Positions 1 to 10,700 of a stretch of DNA of 22,570 nt are shown piece after piece (position 1 is the stretch's first letter; each line of letters opens with the position of its first letter). The notes under the pieces are model-generated. The model was not told the origin of the DNA. It did not search any database and worked only from the letters and a program-made list of their open reading frames with translations. The stretch covers positions 11,782 through 34,351 of the forward strand of contig DKBN01000021.1 in NCBI GenBank assembly GCA_002451235.1. The letters run 5' to 3'. This DNA comes from Patescibacteria group bacterium UBA6899. Its GTDB lineage: Bacteria; Patescibacteriota; Minisyncoccia; Phycocordibacterales; UBA6899. The translations under genes were made by a program, and so were the position numbers.

Positions 1-95
1 TCGAGTGTGGTCCCCTTGTTCGCCTTGAACTCGTTCTCTTTACCGAGATTATAGGTGATCTCTATCTTATCTGCGTAGATGATCGGTTTAGCCAT
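1..95 (-). CDS. Probable ABC-transporter ATP-binding protein, N-terminal fragment
   Basis: Only the first 31 codons are present; the gene runs off the left edge. The start is the ATG at 95-93 and the peptide begins MAKPIIYADKIEITYNLGK, followed by ENEFKANKGTTL. A short beta strand, then an aromatic residue plus Gly-Lys and a charged NEF-K stretch, resembles the N-terminus of ABC ATPases of the lipoprotein-export/MacB-like kind, where the A-loop Tyr stacks on the adenine of ATP. The Walker A motif would lie beyond the edge, so the assignment rests on similarity of the N-terminus only. The gene follows the FN3-protein gene (stop at 138) by 42 bases, on the same strand. That gap holds a TATAAT-like box but no clear Shine-Dalgarno sequence. 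If correct, the product is the cytoplasmic motor of an export or envelope-remodelling transporter, with the permease expected next. A different protein with a similar N-terminus cannot be excluded. Confidence 0.55.
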   Translation of the reverse strand, partial: MAKPIIYADKIEITYNLGKENEFKANKGTTL

Positions 96-108
96 ATCGC
101 GCGTCTCT

Positions 109-114
109 ATTATA
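109..114 (-). promoter_or_regulatory. Candidate -10 box upstream of the ABC ATPase-like gene
   Basis: On the minus strand the hexamer reads TATAAT, an exact match to the bacterial -10 consensus, within TATATAATAG. It ends 13 bases before the ATG at 95. No convincing -35 hexamer is present at 16-18 bases upstream. If used, the transcript would begin around 102 and have a very short leader. The same TATATAATAG string occurs just before the gene starting at 1634. Confidence 0.35.
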
Positions 115-137
115 TATGAATGTTTTGGTCATGGGCG

Positions 138-1634
138 TCATTTGCCGATATTCTTGACCCACCCGAACGCTCCTTGGAAGTTCTCCAAGATGATATCGAT
201 GATCGATTTCTCCTTGTCCGGTGTAAAGAGAACGAAATTATCGCTCTTTGCCTGGTTTCCCGACGGGTCCTTGCATGAGACCCAGAATTGGTAGACCGTC
301 GAAGGAAGGAATTCCACTATGACCTGGACGTGGCTCGTACGTGGCTCTTTTTCGACGCCTAGCGAGGTCGGTTCATCGTTCGGATTGAGCCCTTCGCGAA
401 AGTTGAACTCGCAATATGCCGGCTCATCGGTCGCCCAGGTGACGATGGTCTGCACTTTCGCGTCAGCGGTGGGGTAGAGGGTAGAATCGTTGGTCACCTT
501 GGAAATGACTGGGGGTGATGTATCCTTCACGGTCGTGAAGAAAAGCGGGCTTGAGGTGACCTTATCGCCGACCACGTTCTCGGCCTTCACCATCGCTTGG
601 TATCGATTCCCAAGACGTAGCCCTGCTATCTTGACCACCTGAGTCGTCGCGAAGATCGGCGTGCCGGCGGATTTTACTTCACGTGTGCCCATGTTCTTAT
701 ATTCAACAGCACCGGCCGCGGGAATATTCGTACGCCATGCTAGGGTCGCGGAGTCCGCTTCGACCTTGACGATACGGAAACTCGAGATCGTCGGGAGTTC
801 GGCCTTGGTCGTGAATGAACTCTCGCGCGAGATACCGCGCAGGCCGAGCTCTCCTTCGCTCTCCACTCGGAAACGATAAAGGGTCCCAGGAGAGAGCCCT
901 TCGACGCGTACCGTATGATCCTTTGTCCGCTCGTTCGGATCGTTTCCAGTTTCTGTCGTGAAGGGATTGTCGTCCCCAGCATGATAATCGGCATCGCGAG
1001 CATAGCGTATGACCGAACTCGACTCTTGGTCGGTCGCCCATGAGATGACCGCGTAATCTGGCCCGACCTCATCGATCTTCGGCGTCCCGATGATGACCGG
1101 AGCTTCAAGGACCCTGCGGGCAGTCTCACCGAGTGTATCTGCCACCGTCTTCAATCCTTCGACCGATTTGATCTGCTGAATGGCTTGGACCGCACGCTCG
1201 ACGATCGCCTGCTCATTCTTCGGTATCTTATCGAGATCCTTGACATTGACGATGCCCTTCGTCGTGATCGAGTAATTCCCCGATAGCGCTTGGTTCCCGA
1301 ATGCGTCTGCGGAAACAACACGGAGCTGATAGACCGTCGACGCATCGAGGTTCGTCATGATGATGCGGTGGAACTTCTTGTCCGGGTTCGGGTCGCGGAA
1401 GATGCCATAATTCTTGTCCCAACCAGAATTGATAAGCGAATCTGAATCCTCGTCCGTCTCCCAGGTGATGGTTGCCGAGGTGGCGGTCACCGACTCGATT
1501 GTGATATTAGAGAGCTTCGGCGGAGTGTTATCCGATTGTGCGAAAAGGGAGAATGGCCCGAACAGGACGTATCCAGCCATCCCCCCAAGAGCGATGATCG
1601 CGGCATGAACCAAGCGTGTGGCGTACGGACGCAT
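138..1634 (-). CDS. Secreted protein with four fibronectin type III domains
   Basis: The 498-aa product starts at the ATG at 1634. This start places a basic n-region and hydrophobic segment (residues 7-32, ending FSLFAQ) at the very N-terminus, as expected of a signal peptide or anchor. An upstream in-frame ATG at 1688 would add 18 residues; it lacks a ribosome site. Four FN3-like beta-sandwiches follow at about residues 37-127, 180-277, 279-370 and 371-472. They show the repeated W-x-T-(D/N) strand (ITWETDE, ISWATDQ, LAWRTNI, VTWATDE) and Tyr-x-(F/L)-x-V near the end. Domains 1 and 2 are separated by an alpha-helical linker (128-178). The C-terminus is an amphipathic helix ending FGWVKNIGK. 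FN3 domains usually act as spacers or ligand-binding modules, and no catalytic motif is seen. The gene lies 69 bases after the giant gene and 42 before the ABC-type gene. An extracellular structural or transporter-associated role is inferred. Confidence 0.88.
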   Translation of the reverse strand: MRPYATRLVHAAIIALGGMAGYVLFGPFSLFAQSDNTPPKLSNITIESVTATSATITWETDEDSDSLINSGWDKNYGIFRDPNPDKKFHRIIMTNLDASTVYQLRVVSADAFGNQALSGNYSITTKGIVNVKDLDKIPKNEQAIVERAVQAIQQIKSVEGLKTVADTLGETARRVLEAPVIIGTPKIDEVGPDYAVISWATDQESSSVIRYARDADYHAGDDNPFTTETGNDPNERTKDHTVRVEGLSPGTLYRFRVESEGELGLRGISRESSFTTKAELPTISSFRIVKVEADSATLAWRTNIPAAGAVEYKNMGTREVKSAGTPIFATTQVVKIAGLRLGNRYQAMVKAENVVGDKVTSSPLFFTTVKDTSPPVISKVTNDSTLYPTADAKVQTIVTWATDEPAYCEFNFREGLNPNDEPTSLGVEKEPRTSHVQVIVEFLPSTVYQFWVSCKDPSGNQAKSDNFVLFTPDKEKSIIDIILENFQGAFGWVKNIGK

Positions 1635-1643
1635 GCTATTCCT

Positions 1644-1672
1644 ATTATATAGAATGGCTCTGAGTCTGTCCG
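1644..1672 (-). promoter_or_regulatory. Candidate sigma70-type promoter of the FN3-protein gene
   Basis: Minus strand: -35 hexamer CGGACA (1672-1667, 4 of 6 consensus bases), 17-base spacer, -10 hexamer TATAAT (1649-1644, 6 of 6). Transcription would begin near 1637, only a few bases before the ATG at 1634, giving a nearly leaderless mRNA. The weak AGGA just downstream would then be at the very start of the transcript. The box overlaps codons of the longer alternative reading from 1688, which favours the shorter start if the promoter is real. Confidence 0.45.
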
Positions 1673-1703
1673 CGGGTCTTTTTGGCATAGATGGGGATGC
1701 GGA

Positions 1704-4700
1704 TCATCCTGCGATTGCCTCGAAAGTGGTCGATCCGACGTGCATCGTCGCGGCAGTGCTGTTCGGAACATTCAACCCCCAATAGACATCGCGATAGAAC
1801 GGAGAGGTCGATGTCGGTTTCGTGATGTTGAGATAGTATGGCGTCGTAGTGGGAGAATTCGAGAGCGTAGTGCAAGACGAACAGGATGTGTAGGTGAAGG
1901 TTGAGGTAGAATATCTTTGCTGGTCGTACGTGATGAGGCTCGAGGTCGTGGTCGCGTACATCCCCTGACCATTGGCATATATCCTAGTATTAAGCTTGCT
2001 ATTCCCCGTGTTGTTGACTGAGGTCGTTGCGTCCGTCGACCCGGTATCACTCCCCACGACCACACTTCCGTAATTAAGATTCGCAGGGATCGACAGCCCG
2101 GCCAATGTGTAAACGTCCTCAGTCGATGACGCGGTCGCATGGGAATTCGTCGTATCCCAAACGTCTACGAACGCATCCCAGAACTGACTGGCATAGGTGC
2201 TTCCCGCATCGGTCGGATCGGCAAAATACTGGATGAACGCGGAACAGGACAAGGTACAAGTATTGCCGCTGCAGTTCGAAAGAGAGCATGAGGTCGAAGC
2301 GACCTGGTAGCAATTATTCTGATCCGCCGTACAGAAACGCCCGTTCGTAGCTCCGGACCGGTAGAACGTGGAGGTCGCAGCGACGATATCAGTATAGCCG
2401 TTGAGATCAGAGACCGTCCCGGTCGCATATATTCGGGTTGTCGTCCCCTCAATGAGGGCGATATTGTTCCCCCCATTGAATGACCAACTCGAGAGCGATG
2501 GGGGGAAGAGCAATTGTAGTTCTGCGACGCGTGAATAATTATCGAGTGCGACACCCGCCTTCGTCGTGCGAAAACAGTATGCGGGTTGAACTGCGAACGC
2601 GGTCATCTGGAAGTTGTATTCGACCTCCGTCACTTGCGCATTCCCGACATCGATGTTCCCGCTTTGATTCGACGGGTCCTTCATGATCTGACCCTGTGCG
2701 AAGGAATACCCCTGCGGAACGGTGAGCAGTTGTGTGGTCGACGCTTGGTTGGTGAATTGACTCGATGAGGTCATGCATGCCACACCAGAACCACACCCTC
2801 CCGATGTGGTGGGAATATCACTATAGTTCGCTGAGGATACGGATTCGCAATTCGGCGCGACTCCCTTGGGGGCGACCTGGAGACGGAAATTCTGATTCGT
2901 GACCGATGTGCCGGAATTCTTTATCGTGAGACGCAGGCGGACATTCTGATTGGGAAGCTGGCTCATGAGAACGGTGTTCTCTGCTGTCTTCCACGTCGCG
3001 CCGCTATTTCCCTGCTTGACCCCGAAGGTTGCGGTCGGCTTCGATGGGTAATAAGTGCGTGCTGTATAGACGTCCCAGCCGCCATGCTGCCCCCAGAAGG
3101 TGAACCCAGTACCTCCGGAAGAGTAGGATGCATCGACCGCAGTCGTCGACGCGAAGAAATTGCCGTTGGGATCATAGACCGTAAGATCGATGCGGCCCGA
3201 CGGGAACCAATCCACGTCCGATTCGTACCACCCTGTTGAGAACGTAACGCTCGAGGTAGCGAGTTCCGTCGCTCCCGCTGAGCGCCCATTATAGACGGCA
3301 TTCTTCGAGATCGAGATCTTATCGGCGCCGAACGGCGTAAGGCAGGTCGCGTAGTTCTGGCTGTTCGAGCCGGGCGTTTGCACCGCGAACATCGTGCATG
3401 GCTCGTCAGATGTGGTCGAGTCGACGTACTGATAATATCGGAATGAGGTTCCTTGGCTGACAGATACTCCGGTCTGGTAAATACCATGGGTCGCCTGCGC
3501 CCCTGTGTTCCCTGGACTGGCGGCAAGCCCGTACGTACGTTCGTAATTGAAGTTCGTAGACGCGGCGAAAAGCGTCGTGTCTCCCGCATAAGCACTGATG
3601 CCACCCGATTCGAAGTTGTCAAAGAATTTGAATGTCGACGTCCCGGAAGCTGCGTCGTTCGCCGCGCCGTTCCCGAAATACATATAGATATCGGCATAGC
3701 TCGACGCCGCGATCGATGGCACACGCACCCACACACTAGAAGAGGCGGATGAGACGTAACTTTGAACCCAATGGGGGATCGTCGTCGTCCCACCCGAGTC
3801 GGTGAATCGGAGGTCGGAGAAATCGCTCTTCATGTCGGAATCGTACGGAACATTAAGCGGCACCTGCACGTCTGAGAGCGTCGTTGTCGAGGTGTTGACG
3901 ACGCGCACCCGCTCGCGTTTGGTCCAGTTGCTGTCGTACCAGTTCACCGCCGGTACCCCTTCCCCACCATCGTCGTTCCGCCAACGATAGGTACTCTGGT
4001 CGACGAAGAGGCAGGCACTATCGGTCCATCTGATCGACCCGCACGCGTCGATGCCGTCTTCATCATGGGACTCACCGGCGAAGTTTCCCGATTCATTTTG
4101 GAACGTGATCGCGTTCGAGGTCGTTCCGACACGGGTCACGTTCGCTCCGCCCGTGACCCCGGTCGAGGTCGCGAAGATATCATTCGAAAAATATTGCGAA
4201 GCGTTCTGGTCGATGGTCGTCGAGGCGATGGTCACCATCGTCCCGCCGGAGACTGCAAGTTGGAAATCGCCGTTCCCGAACGCCGAGAGCGTGGTATTAC
4301 CGGAAAGATTGAGCCCTTTCCTTCCGAGGCTCCGCCATTGATGGTACGAGGCGTTGAGGGTCGACGAGTCGATCGTGACCGCATAGGAACCGGCGGAGAT
4401 GCGATCGATGGTCGTAGTTGCGGCGGGGTCGCCTATGACCTGAAGCTGCGAAGCGTTCGAATAGGTCGAAGTCGCCGCGTCAGCGAAACGAATGTTCGCT
4501 TGGCGCCGCGAACCGCCAGAGAGGACCGTGCCGTCGAAGTCGTTCGCATAGTTCCAATAATCCGTTCCCGAGGTCTTTGAGTAATTTCCGTAGATGTAAA
4601 GACTGCCGTTCGTCGCACCGTTGTTCTGCGAGTACCATGAGGAGTTCGGACCAGTATAGATCGCGGTCGAAGAAGAATTCCACGAACGGATCTGGGTCGA

Positions 4701-7700
4701 AGAGGCGACGCGCAGGTAATCATATCCGTCGCTACCGGTCGTTTTCCCATTGATCGAGTAATCCTGCGAACCATAGAGCGACAAGGTCGAGCCACTCCAG
4801 GTGGTGATCGACCCTCCCACGGCGTTCGTGAACTGTCCACCGACGGCAAGCGTGACCCCCGAGGACACAGTGAAGAACGGCGCCGTCAAGAGAGAGAAAT
4901 TCCCCGTCGTGGTCGCGTTCCCAGTGATGATGATACCGCCGCCCGAACTCGCCGCGATCACGACGTTCGCGAATGAGGACGCGCGCGAGTTGACCGTCTT
5001 CGCCGATCCGGTCGCCGTCAGAAAGAGCGTCGATGTCCCAGCGCTGAACGCGCCGGAAGAGTCGAACGACCCTCCTACGGCGATCGCGTCCGACGGGAAC
5101 GTGGTAGTGCCGGAGAGGATCAGAAGATCGCCCGTGGTGGTTGCGTCCGCATCCAAGAACGCGAACGTCGAGCTTCCCGCGAACTGGAGGTTATTAGCGT
5201 TCGACCCACCGAAACGTATCGAACGATTTCCGGATGTTGAGGTCATACGGATCGTTCCCGACCCGGGAGAGAACGTCCCTCCCTGGTTCTGGAAATTCGC
5301 GCCGACCGCGAGTGTTCCTGACGGCAGATTGACCGACCCGGCGCCGATGGTGACGCTACCCGTTGTGGTCGCATTCATATCCGCAATCGTCCAGCCGCCG
5401 TTCGTGCCACTGAATTCGAGATCGCCCAAGCTCGATCCTCCCATGCGGACGACATTTCCGCTCGAGGTCGCATAGAGATGAAGCGTGTTCCCTGTGGATG
5501 TGAACGACCCACCAGCGTTATCGAACGAACCGGCGACCGCAAGGGTGGATGCTGGGAGTGTGACCGCTCCTTGCGTGATCGTGACGTTCCCGGTCGAGGT
5601 CCCGACTCCAGAGATGTTCCATCCGCCTCCCGAGCCATTGAATCGGAGCGAACCGAACGCAAGCGAGGAAGACGCAGCGATGAGCTTCCCGCTCGAGGTC
5701 GCGGTGAAGATCATCGTGGTGGAGCCGACCAAAAGCGTCGCGCCGGAATCCGCAAGGAATTGCCCGCCGATCGTATGCGTGTTCCCCGCTCCCGTGAAAA
5801 GCGCGCTCGGATCCAAATGGAGCGTCCCGTCCCACGCGTTCGCGGATGCGTTCGCGTTGAGGGTGATGTTCCCTTGCGGGTCGAAGGTCTTGCTGTTCCA
5901 AATGACTAGGCCGGTCCCTGAGCGGAGCGTAAGCATGTTCGGGGAACCGAGATTGACCGTGAATGGGATGTCACTGTCCTGGCCCTGATCGTAAGCATCC
6001 ATCTTTGCGATAGTGATCGGGCTCGTATCCTCGTGACGCACGATCACGCGATCCCGGTATAAATGCATGTTTGGGATATTCGTCGATGGATCGATCGAGA
6101 CGTTCGCGGCCCGCGCTCCACCATTGGTATCGAGGTAAAGCGTGAGCGTATCGCCTGGATTGAAAATGACGTTCGAGATCGAGAATGCTCCCGTTGATAC
6201 GTTGCACGCGGACATATAACTTCCTGCACCCTGCACCTTGAGTCGGACGTTCTGCGTCACGCCATCGCATGTCGGTGCCCCGATCGGAGTCACTCCTTCG
6301 TCGTCATATACGTTCCCAGATATTGTGATGTTCGCCGCCGAATCGTCCCAAATGATATATCCTGGATCGCCCCCGGGATCGGAGTCATGTGCTTCACCCG
6401 CATAATTCCCGTAATGGAGGTTGAATCTCCAAGCGAACGATGTCGCGCCGGTCGCCTTGACATTATAACCGCTGGAGATCCCCGTCGAGGTCGCGAAACG
6501 GTCGCGGAAAAAGGTCTTTAGGGGATTCGCGTCGATCGTCACTCCCGCTACTGTGATCATCTCTCCCCCATTGATCCCAAGTTCGAAATCGCTATCATCG
6601 ATCTTATTCACGACCGGGGCACCGGAGAAATTCAAGCCGCTCGTATCCGAATTTCGGATCGACATAAAAGACATAGTTGTCGATCCACCGGAAATATTGA
6701 ACGAGTAATTCCCGCTCGAGACGCGATCGAGTGACGTCGTCGCCCCAGCGGCTCCCACCACTTCGAGGGCCGCGGTTCCTGAATACGTCGCGGTTGCCGA
6801 TGGAGCAAAGCGAACATTGACCTGCCGTGGCGAACCACCGAGCGCGGTCCCGTCGAAGTCTGTAGCGTAGCTCCAGTAATCCGCGCCATTCGTCTTCTGA
6901 TAGTTACCCCATATCTGGAGGCTTCCGGAAACTCCGGCGTGGTTCTGCGAATATAGCGAGGCGTTCGTACCGGTCGTGATCGTATTCGCGTCAGAATTCC
7001 ACATCCGCACTGCGGTCCCATTCCCGCTCTGGATCCGATCATATGAATCCCCCCCGGATGCCTTCGCATTGATACTGAACGATGAGCTCGCATTCAGGTA
7101 GAGGGTCGTACCGGTCCAAGTGGTCGCACTACCGCCGACCTGGTTCGAGAATGCCCCCTTCACTTCGAGCACCGTCCCGGATGCCTGCGTGAACGAGTTT
7201 GCGGCGGTCAGACTGAAACTTCCGCTCGAGGTCGCATTCCCGGCGATCGTCCACCCGCCACTTGCACTATTGAAATTGACGACCCCGAAGGGGGAATATC
7301 CTGGCGTGATCGTTCGTCCCGTCGTCGTCGCTGCGAAGGTGATCGTCCCTCCCGATGAAGTGAATGTACCGCTATTGGTCCAATCATGAAGAATGTTCAA
7401 CGTCCCGGTATCCGATCCAACGAACGTCGCCGAGGGATTGATGGCCATATCGCCATTGAAGGTGATCGCCGGGTCATTCGTATTCGCTGTGACGGTCACG
7501 GGGTTCGATCCGTCGCCGATGGAGAACATGCTCTCAGTGGTAAAACTTCCGGCTCCAAGCGTATAGGTAGGAGATCCCGCACCGTTCGGAGCGAGTTGCA
7601 GACGCCAATATGATGCGGGAATGATCGATGTCGCACCGGTCGCGGCATATCTGAACACGCCGGTTTGCGACGAGAGGGTCCCCTGAAGCGAGAATGGGGT

Positions 7701-10700
7701 CCCCGATCCGCTCAATGTCCACGCGGATGAGGTTCCAGCTTGCAGGACATGGTTCGAAAATATCGAGAGGATATTCGATATGGAAATTGTCGATGACCCG
7801 GTCTTTGTCGTCGTTGTTCCCGACCCTGCGAGCGTCAGGTTGTAAAAGCTCCAATCCTGTATGCCGCCGAACATGCCTCCATTCGCCATCTGGAACGTCC
7901 CTCCGGTCATCGCGATCACCCCCGCGCCTGTGGCGCTCGTGCCGTTCTCGGTGAGATTCGCCGTCCCGGAGAGCGTCCCCGCATTCATCGCGAGCGTACC
8001 GTTCACTTGGGTATCGGCGCTCAACGCCCAACCGCCACCGGCACCGTTGAACGTGAGATGATAGAACGCGAGTGGATTGATGGACGTGATCAATTTCCCC
8101 GTCGTCGTCGCGGTGAAGATGAACGTTGAGTTCGCAGAAGTGAAGGTTCCCCCGGAATCCACCTGGAATCCACCGCCCACAGAATGTGTCTCTGTTCCTT
8201 GCGCTGTGAACGTCGCGTTGTTATCGACGTGGAACTTTCCGTCCCACGCGTTCCCGGACCCACCGGACTGAAGCGTGATATTCCCACCCGGAACGAAGGT
8301 CTTCCCTGCCCAGACCCAGAATTCGGTATCTGGTTTCACCGTGAGCGTGTTCGGAGCCGAGGTAGCGGCAGTGAACGGGATATCGCTGTCGTTCGACCCG
8401 TCGTACCATTTCATATCCGCTATCGATATCGGGGTCACATCCTCATGGCGCACAATGACGCGGTTCTGATAAAGTTTGATCCCGGAAAGGTCCGCGACCG
8501 CCGATCTCGTCACAGTGACCGCTCTTGCCCCACCATTAGTATCAAGATAGATGGTCATAACGGTATCTCCAGAGAACGTGACACCGGAGACCGTGAACGT
8601 GCCATTCGATGAATTACATGGTGCCGCGAAATTTCCTTGCCCATTGACCTTCACACGCACTACGTTGGTAACGTTATCGCAGGTTGGCGATCCCATCGGC
8701 GTCGCCCCTGCGTCCGAGTAGGCCGTTCCAGAGATCGAGATGACGAAATTCGAATCATCCCACCGGATATAGCCGGGATTCCCCCCAGGATCGTTGTCGT
8801 AATTCTCCCCAGCGTAATTTCCGTAATGCTGTTTGAACCTCCAGTACGAGGCCGGCGTGCCCGTTTCGGTCACGTTATACCCGCTCGTGATGCCGGTCGA
8901 GGTCGCGAACTTGACGGTATAGATCTGGAGCGCCGGGTTCGCGTCGATGGTCGAGGAAGCGACGGTCAGCATCGAACCGCCGTTGACATCGAGCTCATAA
9001 TCGCCGTCACGAAGCGACGTGACCGCGGTCGCGCCGAGAAGCTGGAGTCCGTATTGACCAAGGTTCTTGAACTGGTAGTACTGCGCGGTGATAGTCGCGT
9101 TGTTGAGCTGAAGCGCGTAATTTCCGGTCGATTGGCGATCGATAGAGGTCGTTGCGGTCGCGCCGCCGACGATCGCAAGCGTCGCTCCAGTGTAGGTCGC
9201 GGTCGCAGACGGGGCAAAACGCACACTGACCTGCCGCGGCGAACCACCGAGCGCGGTACCGTCGAAGTCCGTGGCATAGCTCCAGTAATCCGTTCCGGAT
9301 ATCTTGGAATAATTGCCATAGATATAGAGGTCACCGGAGACCGCGTTGTTGTTTTGCGAATAGACGGATCCGCTCGGGTCCATCGAATATGTCGCGGCAG
9401 AAGAGTTCCACATGCGGATCTGCGTCGTCGCCCAGGTCTTGAGTGTCCCATAGACATCACCACCTAACGTTTTCGTATTGATCGCATAGCTCGTCCCCGA
9501 ATAGAAAAGAAGCGTGGAGCCGCTCCATGTGGTCGTCGCACCACCGACTTGGTTCAAGAACGCTCCACCGACCGCGAGCGTTAAACTGGAATTGAGCGTG
9601 AAGGCACCTGCGGAGAGGAGCGAGAAGTCCTTCGTGGTGGTGGCATTCCCTGTGATCGTGAAATTCCCCGCGCCATTGATGGTCACCGCATAGAACGTCG
9701 AGTTCCCAGGATTGATGCTCCTCGATCCGGATGATGCGTTAAAGAGAACCAGTGAAAGACCGGGTACGAAGGTTCCAGAATTCGTGAACGATCCACCGAT
9801 CCCGAAGTTTGAAGACGGGAACGTGAGCGAACCCGCAGTGATCGCGACATCTGCGGTGGCGGTTGCGTTCGCATCCGCGAAGGAGAAATTCCCTGCCCCC
9901 GCTATCTGCAGGTTCGCAAAAGATGATCCATTTGCGGTGATCGTCCTTGACCCTGATGATGCATACATGCGAAGCGTCCCGGAGTTCGCGGAGAACGTGC
10001 CGCTGTTACGGAAATCCATTCCAACTGCGAGTGTCCCAGAAGGGAGCGTGATGGTCCCCGCAACGATCGCGAAGAGTCCGGTCGTTGTCGCGTTAGTGTC
10101 CGAAAAACTCCAGGTACCACCGGACCCAGCGAATTGAAGCTCATTGAACGATACGCCGTTCGCTTGCACGCTCTTTCCGGAGGCGGTCGAGGTCATACGT
10201 ACGATGCCGGATCCCGCTACGAACGAGCCGCCGGTATTGAGGAAACTCCCACCGACCGCGAGCGTCCCGGTCGGCAGCGTGGGCGTCCCCGTCGAGATCG
10301 TAACATTGTTCGTCGCGGTCGCGCTCGTAGGCGTGAATCCCCACGTTCCGCCCGCGCCATTGAAGGTCAGATCATAGAACGAGGAACCACCGGGGTCGAT
10401 CACCTTCCCTGTCGTACTCGCGAGCAGGGTCACCGTTCCCGTGCGCGCGGTGAACGTGTTATTGTTTCGGAAATTCCCGATGACGTTCATGTTCCAGGAT
10501 GCTCCGGCATCGAGGGTATCATCCGCGCCGATCGTGACGTCGGTTGCCCGAATGTCCGACCCGATAGTGAGGGTCTTCGCTGTCCCATCAATGAGGATCC
10601 GTCCGAGGTCCTGTTTCGATGCGGTATTGTCTGTGAGTGCTTTGGACGTCGAACCCGAGAATGTCGTGGTCGCGTTCCCTTTCGTGAAAGTCGCGCTCGA

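Noticed and set aside
1704..2140. C-terminal sorting or autotransporter domain in the giant protein
   Set aside because: The last ~140 residues show no LPXTG, no terminal hydrophobic helix with basic tail, and no beta-barrel pattern ending in an aromatic residue; the protein ends FEAIAG.
4015..9560. Repeat blocks as a mobile element or CRISPR-like array
   Set aside because: The repeats stay in one coding frame, encode beta-rich protein units, and have no terminal inverted repeats, transposase or short identical repeat-spacer structure.
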